Origin: Mesorhizobium sp. M7A.F.Ca.US.008.03.1.1 | GTDB lineage: Bacteria; Pseudomonadota; Alphaproteobacteria; Rhizobiales; Rhizobiaceae | NCBI RefSeq assembly: GCF_003997495.1 | Contig: NZ_RZRU01000003.1 | Location: 310,001 to 374,000, forward strand | Length of the DNA: 64,000 nucleotides | Direction of reading: 5' to 3' | Part shown: positions 39,170-48,335 of the stretch, in pieces | How positions within the stretch are numbered: the first letter of the stretch is position 1 | How the letters are laid out: the number at the start of each line of letters is the position of its first letter | Program-made: the position numbers and the translations under genes | The notes under the pieces: model-generated | What the model was told of the DNA's origin: nothing | The model's input: only the letters and a program-made list of their open reading frames with translations | Databases searched by the model: none

Positions 39170-39820
39170 TCAACAGTCGCTGCAAGGGATCGCCACGCTT
39201 CTGCGGGGGCGCAGAAAATAGGTTTCGCCCATGTTTATGTTGCTGAAAGCCGAGGTCAGCCCAAGCTTCTGTTGACTGCTCGCGCTCCACGCGATGACCG
39301 GGGTATAGCCGAGGTTGCTTTCGACGCGGATGAGGAAAGTGTTGGCGACTCGAAGCGCTGCCGGGACCGTTGTCTCGGTGGTGGCGGCGGCGCCAGGGCT
39401 GGCGACGCCGGCTACCAATTTGCGTGACCACACCACCAGTGCCCTCGTCGCGTCGGGCGAAACCTGGATTGCCGTGATGGTGATGGTCGGGCTCGAGCGG
39501 TTGTAGGGCTGAAGGGTGACGCTGCCGATCTGCATGATGGCGTCGACGTCCGCTTTGAGGACGCTTGTCTGCTGGGTGACGAGATCGGCCACCATGCTGC
39601 CGATACGACTGACCTTCTTACTGGTCTCGATGGCCTGTGACGCTTCCATTGTCAGGAAATACATGATCAGCAGAATTGGCATGATCAACGCGAATTCAAC
39701 CGCCGCGATACCGCGGCGATCGGACCAGAATTGACTTGCTTTCCGCCAAACTCCCGTAATCATAAGATGTGCCCCCGCACGCATCATGCCCATTGCCCTT
39801 TTCTTATACTGCTCGTGCAT
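39170..39820 (-). CDS. TadE/TadG-like pseudopilin, second gene
   Basis: The 216-residue product has the TadE-type N-terminal segment DRRGIAAVEFALIMPILLIMYFLT (about residues 30-55): a Gly followed by a hydrophobic helix with Glu at position +5, the prepilin-like site cut by the pilus peptidase. The rest is periplasmic with little similarity that I can place. It begins 5 bp after the first tadE gene. ATG 39820 has GAGCGGA upstream; later ATGs (near 39793) also have a good ribosome site (AAAAGGGCA), so the start is uncertain. It likely supports Flp pilus biogenesis. Confidence 0.83.
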   Translation of the reverse strand: MHEQYKKRAMGMMRAGAHLMITGVWRKASQFWSDRRGIAAVEFALIMPILLIMYFLTMEASQAIETSKKVSRIGSMVADLVTQQTSVLKADVDAIMQIGSVTLQPYNRSSPTITITAIQVSPDATRALVVWSRKLVAGVASPGAAATTETTVPAALRVANTFLIRVESNLGYTPVIAWSASSQQKLGLTSAFSNINMGETYFLRPRRSVAIPCSDC

Positions 39821-39825
39821 TCCGC

Positions 39826-40407
39826 TCAGTTGTCGAACGGCTCGTTCTGCCAGGTCACCGATGCGAAATGCAGGGTCTTGTTGCCGCCCATCGATTTGGC
39901 CAGCAGGTCGGTCATAACAGGCCATTTGTAAAAGACACGCAGCATGTTCCTCGACTCCGCCGCACCCGCCGTAGTGGAAAAGGGCACTTCGGTGGTGCCG
40001 TTCGTCAACTGGACATCGTTGTTCTTGATCTTGAAGCCGGCCGCCGCCGCGTCTGCGAATGCCGTGTATTGGCGAAGATCCACCATCAACTGAAGCTTGC
40101 AATCCTGGGCGACGATGATCTGCAATTTGTTGCAGATCGTGGTCTTCAACCCGTCTTCAGTGACGGTGGCCGCCTTTAACTGGCCGGTGCGCAACTGTCG
40201 CGCGACATCGTCGGTGATGTTGGCCATCACTTCCTGCGCGGCAAACGAGATGCAGCTTTCCAGAATGGCGAAGACAAGCAGCGCGAAGGGGACTGAAAGG
40301 ATCGCGAATTCGATTGCCGTGGCGCCGCGCCGGTCACGAAGGAAGCGGGCGAAAAACCTTGGGCGTCCCGCTCTGTGGTCGCCTGCGCAGCCGAATTCCG
40401 TGTTCAT
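39826..40407 (-). CDS. TadE/TadG-like pseudopilin, first gene
   Basis: The 193-residue protein carries RRGATAIEFAILSVPFALLVFAILE (about residues 26-50), the TadE motif with the conserved glutamate after the processing glycine, then a periplasmic domain with two cysteines (ICNKLQIIVAQDCKL). TadE-like minor pilins are needed for Flp pilus assembly. It is first in a minus-strand pair with the neighbouring TadE/G gene and has a TTAACC site in its upstream region (40505-40510). Confidence 0.86.
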   Translation of the reverse strand: MNTEFGCAGDHRAGRPRFFARFLRDRRGATAIEFAILSVPFALLVFAILESCISFAAQEVMANITDDVARQLRTGQLKAATVTEDGLKTTICNKLQIIVAQDCKLQLMVDLRQYTAFADAAAAGFKIKNNDVQLTNGTTEVPFSTTAGAAESRNMLRVFYKWPVMTDLLAKSMGGNKTLHFASVTWQNEPFDN

Positions 40408-40544
40408 GTCCGATCCTGCCGATCTCTATGCGGTCTCGGAAGGAGCATTAGCGCAAACCAATTGAGGTCCGGTTTGGATGATCGTTAAAGTCGGCGCCTG
40501 CCTCTTAACCAGCCAATAACCGGAACGGCAGCCGGTCACGCCAG

Positions 40545-40967
40545 CTATCGGCTGACGCCCATCTCCGCTTCGGAAGACTTCTCCGCTTCACTCTTGTAGG
40601 AGCTTTCGCAATAGGGCGTGCAGGACATCGTCTGGATTTCGGCACGCCGATAGATGCGCACCGACGAAGCGGCCTGCCGCACGACGGTAACCTGCTCATC
40701 CACGATGGGACTGCCATCGGTATCGAGCACGACCAGATTGGTGACGCCGAAGCCTTTGCCGGTGAGCACGATCGTCGAAGCGTCCTGCACCGAAGCGTCG
40801 GCGATTGCCGGGTTGCCGACCACGATGGTGTCTGCGGGACGCGACAGTTTGACGATCTTGGCCTGGTTCATCGTGACCTCGATGCCGGCGCCGGCCATGG
40901 CGGGCGCGACGAAGCTCGAGACGGCAAGAAGCGCGGCAATCAGGATTGACGATCTCGGCTGAGCCAT
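40545..40967 (-). CDS. pilus formation N-terminal-domain protein (CpaC-like N domain)
   Basis: The 140-residue product has a signal peptide (ILIAALLAVSSFVAPAMAG) and a single domain of the T2SS/T3SS pilus formation N type: VTMNQAKIVKLSRPADTIVVGNPAIADASVQD closely parallels the N-terminal part of the CpaC secretin in this locus (LGLNKSVVIDLPSDAYDILVANPAVADAVT). It lacks the secretin pore. It is divergent from the flp pilin gene. It may assist secretin assembly. The C-terminal tail is Glu/Lys/Ser-rich. Confidence 0.85.
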   Translation of the reverse strand: MAQPRSSILIAALLAVSSFVAPAMAGAGIEVTMNQAKIVKLSRPADTIVVGNPAIADASVQDASTIVLTGKGFGVTNLVVLDTDGSPIVDEQVTVVRQAASSVRIYRRAEIQTMSCTPYCESSYKSEAEKSSEAEMGVSR

Positions 40968-41298
40968 TGAGGCGCTCCACGCAGGCGGACTGATCAACGG
41001 AACATGAACGAGATTGGTGAACCAACGGTTAAGCATGCGATCTTGCCAATCGTGCAATGGCCGACAAGGAGCCTGCGAGGCGCGGCCCGGTCGGGTCGCA
41101 AACCTGCCAAACCGGGGCTGGAAGGCACGGCGGTACTTTAGCCCGAAGTTAACCACGCAATATGTTCGAACCGGGAAAGGAATCGGTAAGGCTGTTTCTT
41201 AAGCCGATCGAAAGAGCTTCTCCCTAGATTGGCAGCATCCGATCAACCATCACAGAAGTTGACGGAAGTGCTGTAACACGTGGAGTAGGAGCTCTCGA
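40968..41298. other. divergent regulatory region of the flp pilin gene
   Basis: These 331 bp separate the N-domain protein (minus) from the pilin gene (plus) and hold no supported gene. A CtrA-like full site TTAG-N7-TTAA sits at 41138-41152. A GGTTAA half site lies near 41027-41032 and CTTAAG near 41200. The pilin ribosome site is weak (GGAGTAGGAGC, 41282-41292, is the best candidate). Confidence 0.6.
41138..41152 (+). promoter_or_regulatory. candidate CtrA binding site upstream of the pilin gene
   Basis: TTAG-CCCGAAG-TTAA matches the CtrA full-site form TTAA-N7-TTAA at seven of eight positions and continues as TTAACC, the preferred half site. It is about 150 bp before the flp start. In Caulobacter pilA is activated by CtrA; the same control here is inference. 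Confidence 0.45.
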
Positions 41299-41481
41299 AT
41301 GTCTAATCTCATCGCACGTTTTGTGAAGGACGAATCCGGCGCGACCGCTATCGAATATGGTCTGATCGCCGCTCTCATCGCGCTCGCCATCATCACTGGC
41401 GCCGGCACGCTCGGCAATGCGCTCAATGCCAAGTTCACCAACATCGGGACCACCTTGAACAGCGCGCCCGGCGGCAGCTGA
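41299..41481 (+). CDS. flp: Flp/PilA type IVb major pilin
   Basis: The 60-residue prepilin has a short basic leader, the processing site SG-ATAIEYG with the obligatory Glu-Tyr of Flp pilins (about residues 18-24), and one hydrophobic helix (LIAALIALAIITGAGTLG). The C-terminus is Gly/Ser/Asn-rich and very short, as in Flp pilins of Rhizobiales. CpaA should cleave it. It is monocistronic with a strong terminator after it, which fits very high expression relative to the assembly genes. Confidence 0.95.
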   Translation: MSNLIARFVKDESGATAIEYGLIAALIALAIITGAGTLGNALNAKFTNIGTTLNSAPGGS

Positions 41482-41517
41482 TCGGCTTATCGCCGAGCAC
41501 TTGGACTGCGTTTCTGG

Positions 41518-41546
41518 AAAAGGGCCGCCGCGTGGCGGCCCTTTTT
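41518..41546 (+). terminator. intrinsic terminator of the pilin gene
   Basis: AAAAGGGCCGCC (41518-41529) pairs with GGCGGCCCTTTT (41534-41545) around GCGT and runs directly into TTTTT. It is 36 bp after the pilin stop and isolates pilin transcription from cpaA. Confidence 0.9.
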
Positions 41547-41653
41547 CTATGCCGCTGCCAATATAGGTCGTCTTTTCATTCCAGGCCTCATCAATCGTTA
41601 ATCGAACATACTTAGATTGAGCCCCGTGAAATCGGACAATAGGCGTGGCGCCG

Positions 41654-42172
41654 ATGCTTGAAGCCCTGATCTTCGTCGTTTTTCCGTTCTGCATGCTGTT
41701 TGCCGCGATCTCCGACATGCTGTCGATGACGATCGCCAACCGCGTGCCGGTGCTGCTCGTCGTCGTTTTCGCGCTGGTCGCGCCCCTGACAGGCATGGAC
41801 TGGACGGCCTATGGCGGACATTTCGCCGCCGGCGCCCTTGTCCTGGCCGTGACATTCGGCCTGTTTGCAATGGGCGGCATGGGTGGCGGCGACGCCAAGC
41901 TTCTGGCCGCCACAGCGATGTGGATGGGCCTCAACATCAATCTCGTCGAGTATCTTGTCGCCTCGACAATCATCGGCGGCCTGCTGACGCTCGCCATCAT
42001 CCTCTACCGGAAGTCGCTGCTTGCGGCCGTTACCGGCCAAAATCCGTTTCTGCGCCATTTCGCCGACGAGGCAAAAGGTGTTCCCTACGGCGTCGCGCTC
42101 GGCCTGGGCGGGTTGCTGACCTATCCGGATTCGCCTTTGATGGTATGGGCGCTGGCCAGGCTTGCGGCCTGA
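41654..42172 (+). CDS. cpaA: prepilin peptidase CpaA/TadV
   Basis: CpaA removes the leader of Flp prepilin and TadE-like pseudopilins in the inner membrane. The 172-residue protein has about six hydrophobic segments and the two aspartate sites of the aspartyl peptidase: ISDMLSMTIANR (about residue 20) and GGMGGGDAKLL (the GXGD motif, about 80). It is the small, methylase-free form. ATG 41654 is used; an in-frame GTG at 41645 is possible. It follows the pilin terminator and likely has its own promoter. Confidence 0.93.
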   Translation: MLEALIFVVFPFCMLFAAISDMLSMTIANRVPVLLVVVFALVAPLTGMDWTAYGGHFAAGALVLAVTFGLFAMGGMGGGDAKLLAATAMWMGLNINLVEYLVASTIIGGLLTLAIILYRKSLLAAVTGQNPFLRHFADEAKGVPYGVALGLGGLLTYPDSPLMVWALARLAA

Positions 42173-42271
42173 CCACAATCTTATTTTTACTGTCTGTCAG
42201 CATGCCGAAACCCCGTTCTCAACAGGGGCCGGCCCGGCCATCTTGGCCGTCCAGACCACATTCCGACTAAT

Positions 42272-42317
42272 TTATGTAAACGTTAAATTAATCACGATCG
42301 TAAGCATTACATTAACC
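42272..42317 (+). promoter_or_regulatory. candidate CtrA sites upstream of cpaB
   Basis: TTAT-GTAAACG-TTAA (42272-42286) is a seven-of-eight match to TTAA-N7-TTAA, and TTAACC follows at 42312-42317. Both lie in the AT-rich 214 bp gap between cpaA and cpaB, 70-115 bp before the cpaB start, where the promoter of the large assembly operon should be. Confidence 0.45.
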
Positions 42318-42386
42318 TTGTTTTGACGATTGCCGCTGCAAAGTCCGGCTTGGCTACGTGGTTTGCCAGGGCAAGGGTTCGAACAG

Positions 42387-43199
42387 ATGCCAGCATCGCG
42401 ATTGATAATTCTGAGCGTGGCGGTGGCCGCGGCGGGTGGCGCTGGCTATGTCGCGAAGAACATGGTGGCACCGCCGCCTCAGGTCGTCGTCGATTCCGGT
42501 CCCCAGGCCCCGGCAGTGGCACTCCAGGATGTGCTTGTGCTTTCAGGCGACGTTCCGATGGGCAACCCGATCCAAAACAACATCGCCTGGCAATCCTGGC
42601 CCGCCGACGGCGTCAACGCGAATTTCATCACCCGCACCGCCGAGCCCGAGGCGCTGGACAAGCTGAAGGGTTCCATTGCCCGTGTGGCGATGTATGCCGG
42701 AGAGCCGCTGCGGCGCTCCAAGCTGATCGGCGAGGGGCAGAGCTTCATGTCGTCGATCCTGCCTTCCGGCATGCGGGCGGTCGCCACGGCCATCTCTGCC
42801 GATACGTCGGCCGGCGGCTTCATTCTTCCCAACGATTTCGTCGATGTCATCATGACCCGCAGGGCCGATGCCGCCAGCGGCGCCGCCGGCTTCAACACGG
42901 AGACCATCCTCAAGAACATCCGCGTCCTGGCCATCGACCAGACCATCCAGGAGGACGAGGAAGGCAAGAAGACCAGAGTGGGTCAGACCGCCACGCTTGA
43001 ACTGACGCCCAAGCAGGCGGAGATCATCACCGTCGCCCAGCAGATGGCGGATCGCCTGACCCTGGCGCTGCGGGCGGTCGCGGACACGCAGGAAAAGAAT
43101 GTGGGTGAAGCCGACTATCTCGTTTCCGGCAATGGCCGCAGGGGAACGGTGAGGTTGATCAAGTCGGGCGAAGTTTCCGAAGTGGGAGCAAGGAAATGA
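42387..43199 (+). CDS. cpaB: Flp pilus assembly protein CpaB/RcpC
   Basis: The 270-residue protein has an N-terminal signal anchor (LIILSVAVAAAGGAGYVAKNM), then an SAF-like domain (VLVLSGDVPMGNPI..., about 50-110) and an RcpC/CpaB domain. CpaB works in the periplasm with the CpaC secretin. ATG 42387 opens at the signal sequence; upstream in-frame codons are unlikely. Its stop overlaps the cpaC start as ATGA, and it begins the operon cpaB-cpaC-cpaD-cpaE-cpaF-tadB-tadC. Confidence 0.93.
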   Translation: MPASRLIILSVAVAAAGGAGYVAKNMVAPPPQVVVDSGPQAPAVALQDVLVLSGDVPMGNPIQNNIAWQSWPADGVNANFITRTAEPEALDKLKGSIARVAMYAGEPLRRSKLIGEGQSFMSSILPSGMRAVATAISADTSAGGFILPNDFVDVIMTRRADAASGAAGFNTETILKNIRVLAIDQTIQEDEEGKKTRVGQTATLELTPKQAEIITVAQQMADRLTLALRAVADTQEKNVGEADYLVSGNGRRGTVRLIKSGEVSEVGARK

Positions 43200-44716
43200 A
43201 GCTAGGTGGCAAACTGCCGGCAATCGTAGCCGCGGCATTCGGCCTGCTGCTCGTCGGAACGAATGTGCAAGGCAGCGTCGTCGAGGCAAAGAACGCGCAG
43301 GTCACGGCATCGACGGCCACCCAGCGCGTCAAGCTCGGCCTCAACAAGTCGGTGGTGATCGACCTGCCGAGCGATGCCTATGACATTCTCGTCGCCAACC
43401 CGGCGGTTGCCGACGCGGTGACCCGCACGGCGCGGCGAATCTATCTGTTCGGCAAGGCGGTCGGCGAGACGAACATTTTTGTCTTCGGCCCGAATGGCGA
43501 GCAGATCGTCAGCCTGGACCTGGCCGTCGAACGCGACGTTGCCGGCCTTGAAGATTATATCAGGCGGTTCCTGCCGACGTCGGCCATCAAGGTGGAACTG
43601 CTGAACGACAACGTCGTCCTGACCGGAACGGTCGACACGCCGCTGGACGCAAAGCGTGCGGTCGACCTTGCGACGATCTTCGTTTCGGGTGGTGAAGCAA
43701 CGACCGGACAATATTCGCAGACGGCGGCCGGCGGCTCGGCTCAAAGCGGTGTCGACATCGACAATCCGGACCAGGAGCGACGCACCAGCAAGATCGTCAA
43801 CCTGCTGCAGATCATTGGCGACGACCAGGTCACGCTGAAGGTCACGGTCGCCGAAGTCAGCCGCTCGGTGATGAAGCAGCTCGGCGTCAACATGGTCGGC
43901 AGCGGCGGCAGCAACGGCATCAGCTACGGCGCGCTCAGCAGCAATTTCATGGGACTCGGCAAGCCGCTGTCGAATTCGGGCTTGAGCATCGGCTCCTCAG
44001 CGCTCCAGGCGTATATAAATGCCATGGAGCAGTCAGGTGTCATGAAGACGCTGGCCGAGCCGACCCTGACCGCCGTATCCGGCGAGAAGGCGACCTTCAA
44101 GGTCGGTGGCGAATACAATATGGTGTCCAACGTCTCCGCGAACGTATCCGACGACAACCAGACCGGCCTGAAAACCTACACCCTCGAAAAGATCGAGTAC
44201 GGCATCGGCCTGGAGTTCCAGCCGGTGGTTCTGTCTCCTGGCCGCATAAGCCTCAAGGTCAGAACCTCGGTTTCCGAACCGACAACCGAGGGGTCCGTGT
44301 CGGCATCCACGGACAATCAGAGTCTCGGCATGAATGCCCTGTCGCTTCGCAAGCGCCTTGCCGACACGACGGTGGAACTGCCCTCTGGCGGCTCCATGAT
44401 GATCGCCGGCCTGGTTCGCGACGATGTCAGGCAAGCCGTCAACGGGTTGCCCGGACTGACAAAGATACCAGTGCTCGGCGCGCTCTTCCGCAGCAGGGAT
44501 TTCGTGCGCAACGAGACCGAGCTCGTGATCATCATCACGCCCTATCTGGTGAAGCCGGTAGCGCGCAACGACCTTGCCAAGCCGGACGACAATTTCAACG
44601 CCGCCAGCGATGGCGCCGCCATGTTCCTTGGCCGAGTCAATCGCGTCTACGGCACCATGCAGACCGACAAGCCCAACGGCCGCTACCACGGCGTTGTCGG
44701 CTTCATCTACAAATAA
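43196..44716 (+). CDS. cpaC: Flp pilus secretin CpaC/RcpA
   Basis: CpaC forms the outer-membrane secretin ring through which the pilus passes. The 506-residue protein has a signal peptide, the pilus N domain (KLGLNKSVVIDLPSDAYDILVANPAVAD), a BON-like segment, and the C-terminal secretin domain with VPVLGALFRSRDFVRNETELVIIITPYLV-like closing motifs (here IPVLGALFRS and ELVIIITPYLVKP). Overlaps cpaB by 4 bp. Normal length. Confidence 0.95.
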   Translation: MKLGGKLPAIVAAAFGLLLVGTNVQGSVVEAKNAQVTASTATQRVKLGLNKSVVIDLPSDAYDILVANPAVADAVTRTARRIYLFGKAVGETNIFVFGPNGEQIVSLDLAVERDVAGLEDYIRRFLPTSAIKVELLNDNVVLTGTVDTPLDAKRAVDLATIFVSGGEATTGQYSQTAAGGSAQSGVDIDNPDQERRTSKIVNLLQIIGDDQVTLKVTVAEVSRSVMKQLGVNMVGSGGSNGISYGALSSNFMGLGKPLSNSGLSIGSSALQAYINAMEQSGVMKTLAEPTLTAVSGEKATFKVGGEYNMVSNVSANVSDDNQTGLKTYTLEKIEYGIGLEFQPVVLSPGRISLKVRTSVSEPTTEGSVSASTDNQSLGMNALSLRKRLADTTVELPSGGSMMIAGLVRDDVRQAVNGLPGLTKIPVLGALFRSRDFVRNETELVIIITPYLVKPVARNDLAKPDDNFNAASDGAAMFLGRVNRVYGTMQTDKPNGRYHGVVGFIYK

Positions 44717-44730
44717 GCGGGGAAGCGGAC

Positions 44731-45468
44731 ATGTCTCAGTCAGCATTGAAGGCAAGCACCATCGCCGCACCGATGCGCTTTGGCCGCTCGCGGGTCTGCC
44801 GGCGGTTCGTTCTTCCTGTCCTGGCGGTTGCGGTGGCGGCGCTGCTCGCCGGCTGCGCCCAGCGCGACAGCATCACGGTCGGCGCCATCCCGGACGATTA
44901 TCGCACCAACCATCCGATCATGATCGCGGAGAAGAACCAGAAGATAGACCTGCCGGTGGGCGCTGGTGACCGTGGCATGACGGGCTCTCAGCGTGACACG
45001 CTTTCGGGTTTTCTCGACGGCTACGACAGGAGCGCCGCTCCGGCGCTGACGATCGCTATCCCTGTCGGTTCGGCCAACGAGATCGCGGCGGCCGCTGCCG
45101 GCCGCGATTTTGTCAGGCTGGCGGCTGCCAGCGGCATCAAGCGCAACCGGATTGTCATGACCTCTTATCAGTCCGCTTCCGCCGAAGCCTCGGCCCCGAT
45201 TCGCGTCGCCTATATCTCGGTGAAAGCTCAGACCGACAAATGCGGGCGTTGGCCCGAAGATCTGGTGGAGACCTCGGAAAACAAGCACTACGCCGATTTC
45301 GGCTGCTCGTATCAGAACAACCTCGCCGCTCAGATGGCCAATCCGGCCGACCTGCTCGGACCGCGCAAGCAGGCACCTATCGACGCCGAGCAGCGTGGGA
45401 AAGTCATCGATGGGTACCGAAATCAACCCTTCTTTGATTGGGAAGCAGAAGGCGAAGTTAGCTACTAA
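44731..45468 (+). CDS. cpaD: pilus assembly lipoprotein CpaD
   Basis: This 245-residue protein has a lipoprotein signal with lipobox LLAGC (cysteine about residue 42) and the CpaD domain, rich in DYRTNHPI and the IPVGSANE / GIKRNRIVMTSYQ segments and the NP-containing end (ANPADLLGPR). It is thought to sit at the inner face of the outer membrane with CpaC. It lies 14 bp after cpaC. The ends of cpaD and the leader of cpaE are close (25 bp). Confidence 0.92.
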   Translation: MSQSALKASTIAAPMRFGRSRVCRRFVLPVLAVAVAALLAGCAQRDSITVGAIPDDYRTNHPIMIAEKNQKIDLPVGAGDRGMTGSQRDTLSGFLDGYDRSAAPALTIAIPVGSANEIAAAAAGRDFVRLAAASGIKRNRIVMTSYQSASAEASAPIRVAYISVKAQTDKCGRWPEDLVETSENKHYADFGCSYQNNLAAQMANPADLLGPRKQAPIDAEQRGKVIDGYRNQPFFDWEAEGEVSY

Positions 45469-45493
45469 CGATCGCAGTTCGGAGTACACGAAC

Positions 45494-46777
45494 ATGAACA
45501 ATCTGGCCTATGACACTCCTGTAGACGGCGGCGATACCTCGCAGCAGGACATCGCCGCGATGCAGGCGTTGCGGCCGATCCCGCGCATCTCGATCCAGGC
45601 ATTCTGCGAGACCGAGGGTGTTGCCAACCCGGTCGAGCGCGCCGGCGAGGACCGCCGCATGACGAAGGCGCATCTCAAGGTCCATATGGGCGGCGTCCCC
45701 ACTGCCATCGAATTCTACCAATCGGCGCCGACGCCCAACCTGATCCTGCTGGAATCGCGCAGCGAGCCCAAGCAATTGCTGGAACAACTCGCCCAGCTTT
45801 CGGAATATTGCGATCCGACGTCGAAGGTGGTGGTGATCGGCCACTACAATGATGTCGGTCTCTACCGCGAGCTCATCCGCAACGGCATTTCCGAATATGT
45901 GATCGCTCCGGTCTCGATGGCCGATATCGTCAGCCTGGTGTCGTCGATTTTCATCGATCCGGAAGCCGAGCCGCTCGGCCGCTCGATCGCGTTCGTCGGC
46001 GCCAAGGGCGGTGTCGGCTCCTCGACGATCGCCCACAATGTGGCTTGGGCGATGTCCACCCTGTTCAAATCCGAAGTGGTCGTCGCCGATCTCGATCTGG
46101 CTTTCGGCACCGCCAACATCAATTTCGACCAGGATCCGGCGCAAGGCATCGCCGAAGCGGTGTTTTCGCCGGAGCGCATCGATGAAGTCTATCTTGACCG
46201 GCTGCTGACCCAGTGCGCCGAGCATCTGTCGCTGCTGGCAGCACCTTCGACCCTCGAACGGGTCTATGATTTCGATCCCGAGGCCTTCGTTCAGCTCATC
46301 GACACCGCCCAGCGCAGCGTGCCGCTTCTGGTGCTGGACGTCCCCCATGCCTGGACGGGCTGGACCAAGAACACCCTGGTCAAGGCCGACGAGATCGTCA
46401 TCACCGCGACACCGGAACTTGCCAATCTGCGCAACACCAAGAACCTCATCGATATGCTCAAGCGGCTTCGTCCCAATGATCCGCCGCCCAAGCTGATCAT
46501 CAACCAGGCCGGCGTGCCGAAGCGCCCGGAGATTTCGCCGTCCGACTTCGCCGAGCCGCTCGGCTTGTCGCCAATGTCGGTCATTGCTTTTGATCCGTTG
46601 CTGTTCGGCAATGCCGCCAACAACGGACGCATGCTTGGCGAAATGGATGCCAAGAACCCGGTCGTCGCAATGATCAACGAAATGGCGCATGTGCTGACCG
46701 GGCGCAGCGAGATCAGGATCAAGAAGAAGGCCGGGCTCGGCAGCCTGCTCGGCAAGCTCTCGCGCAACAAGAAGTGA
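45494..46777 (+). CDS. cpaE: pilus localisation ATPase CpaE/TadZ
   Basis: CpaE is a MinD/ParA-like ATPase that places the Flp machine at the pole. The 427-residue protein has a receiver-like N-terminal domain (about 65-155) and the MinD-type domain with the deviant Walker A GAKGGVGSSTIAHN (about residues 168-181) and DLDLAFGTANINFD. ATG 45494 is chosen; the upstream reading overlaps cpaD and would be an unlikely extension. It is followed by cpaF after 29 bp. Confidence 0.93.
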   Translation: MNNLAYDTPVDGGDTSQQDIAAMQALRPIPRISIQAFCETEGVANPVERAGEDRRMTKAHLKVHMGGVPTAIEFYQSAPTPNLILLESRSEPKQLLEQLAQLSEYCDPTSKVVVIGHYNDVGLYRELIRNGISEYVIAPVSMADIVSLVSSIFIDPEAEPLGRSIAFVGAKGGVGSSTIAHNVAWAMSTLFKSEVVVADLDLAFGTANINFDQDPAQGIAEAVFSPERIDEVYLDRLLTQCAEHLSLLAAPSTLERVYDFDPEAFVQLIDTAQRSVPLLVLDVPHAWTGWTKNTLVKADEIVITATPELANLRNTKNLIDMLKRLRPNDPPPKLIINQAGVPKRPEISPSDFAEPLGLSPMSVIAFDPLLFGNAANNGRMLGEMDAKNPVVAMINEMAHVLTGRSEIRIKKKAGLGSLLGKLSRNKK

Positions 46778-46806
46778 CGCTTCAGCAGTGGAATCGGTAG
46801 TCGATC

Positions 46807-48306
46807 ATGTTTGGTAAAAGAGGCAGCGACGACGGCAACCGGTTCACGCCGGAATTTCGCCAGCCAGCACCGGCGCCTGTTGCGCCGCCGGCTGCAGGTT
46901 CCATGGACACGGCGGTTCTGACCCGGCCCGCGGCGCCAAGCGCGCCTGTCGCGCCGCCGGCGCGCCGTGCGGTCGAGGCGCCGCCATTGGCGCCTGAACC
47001 GAAGCGGGCACAGCGCGAAAAGAGCGAAACTTATTACGATACCAAGAGCCAGGTCTTCTCCGCGCTCATCGACACCATCGATCTCTCGCAGCTTTCCAAG
47101 CTTGATCCTGAAAGCGCGCGCGAGGAAATCCGCGACATCGTCAACGACATCATTGCGATCAAGAACTTCGCGATGACGATCGCCGAGCAGGAAGAGCTGC
47201 TCGAGGACATCTGCAACGACGTGCTCGGCTATGGGCCGCTCGAGCCGCTGCTCGCCCGCGACGACATCGCCGACATCATGGTCAACGGCTCCAGGAACGT
47301 CTACATCGAAGTCAACGGCAAGGTCGAACAGACCGGTATCCGCTTTCGTGACAACCAGCAGCTCCTCAACATCTGCCAGCGCATCGTCAGCCAGGTTGGC
47401 CGCCGCGTCGACGAATCCAGCCCGATCTGCGACGCGCGCCTTCCCGACGGCTCCCGCGTCAACGTCATCGCGCCGCCGCTCTCCATCGACGGCGCCACGC
47501 TCACTATCCGTAAATTCAAGAAGGACAAGCTGACGCTCGATCAACTGGTCAAGTTCGGCGCCATCTCGCCGGAGGGCGCCGAAGTTCTCAAGATCATCAG
47601 CCGTGTCCGCTGCAACATCGTGATCTCGGGCGGCACCGGTTCGGGCAAGACCACGCTGCTCAATTGCCTGACCAACTATATCGACCGCGAGGAGCGCGTC
47701 ATCACCTGCGAAGACTCGGCCGAGCTGCAATTGCAGCAGCCGCATGTGGTGCGCCTCGAAACCCGCCCGCCCAATCTGGAGGGTGAGGGTGAGGTGACGA
47801 TGCGCGACCTGGTCAAGAACTGCCTGCGCATGCGTCCCGAGCGCATCATCGTCGGCGAAGTGCGCGGACCCGAAGTGTTCGATCTTCTGCAGGCGATGAA
47901 CACCGGCCATGACGGCTCGATGGGCACGATCCACTCGAACAGCCCGCGCGAATGCCTGAACCGTATCGAGTCCATGATTGCCATGGGCGGTTATTCGCTG
48001 CCGCAGAAGACAGTGCGCGAAATCGTCGTCGGCTCCATCGACGTGATCATCCAGGCGGCGCGCCTGCGCGACGGATCGCGCCGCATCACCCACATCACCG
48101 AGGTGATCGGGATGGAAGGCGACGTCATCATCACGCAGGATATCGTCCTCTACAACATCAAGGGCGAGGACGCCAACGGCCGGCTGTTGGGCGAGCACGT
48201 CTCGACCGGCATCGGCCGTCCGCATTTCTGGGAGCGTGCACGCTATTACGGCGAGGAGCAGCGTCTCGCCATTGCGCTCGAGGCGATGGAGAAACGCGCT
48301 GACTGA
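46807..48306 (+). CDS. cpaF: Flp pilus assembly ATPase CpaF/TadA
   Basis: CpaF is the hexameric secretion ATPase that powers pilus extension and probably retraction. The 499-residue product has a Pro/Ala-rich N-terminus, the N-terminal all-alpha domain, and the ATPase core with Walker [13 protein letters not shown] (about residues 277-288), the Asp box CEDSAELQL, Walker [12 protein letters not shown] and the His box [14 protein letters not shown]. Length and motif set are complete. Confidence 0.96.
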   Translation: MFGKRGSDDGNRFTPEFRQPAPAPVAPPAAGSMDTAVLTRPAAPSAPVAPPARRAVEAPPLAPEPKRAQREKSETYYDTKSQVFSALIDTIDLSQLSKLDPESAREEIRDIVNDIIAIKNFAMTIAEQEELLEDICNDVLGYGPLEPLLARDDIADIMVNGSRNVYIEVNGKVEQTGIRFRDNQQLLNICQRIVSQVGRRVDESSPICDARLPDGSRVNVIAPPLSIDGATLTIRKFKKDKLTLDQLVKFGAISPEGAEVLKIISRVRCNIVISGGTGSGKTTLLNCLTNYIDREERVITCEDSAELQLQQPHVVRLETRPPNLEGEGEVTMRDLVKNCLRMRPERIIVGEVRGPEVFDLLQAMNTGHDGSMGTIHSNSPRECLNRIESMIAMGGYSLPQKTVREIVVGSIDVIIQAARLRDGSRRITHITEVIGMEGDVIITQDIVLYNIKGEDANGRLLGEHVSTGIGRPHFWERARYYGEEQRLAIALEAMEKRAD

Positions 48307-48335
48307 CGTATGCCGGGGTGTAAGGGTTCGGGCCA

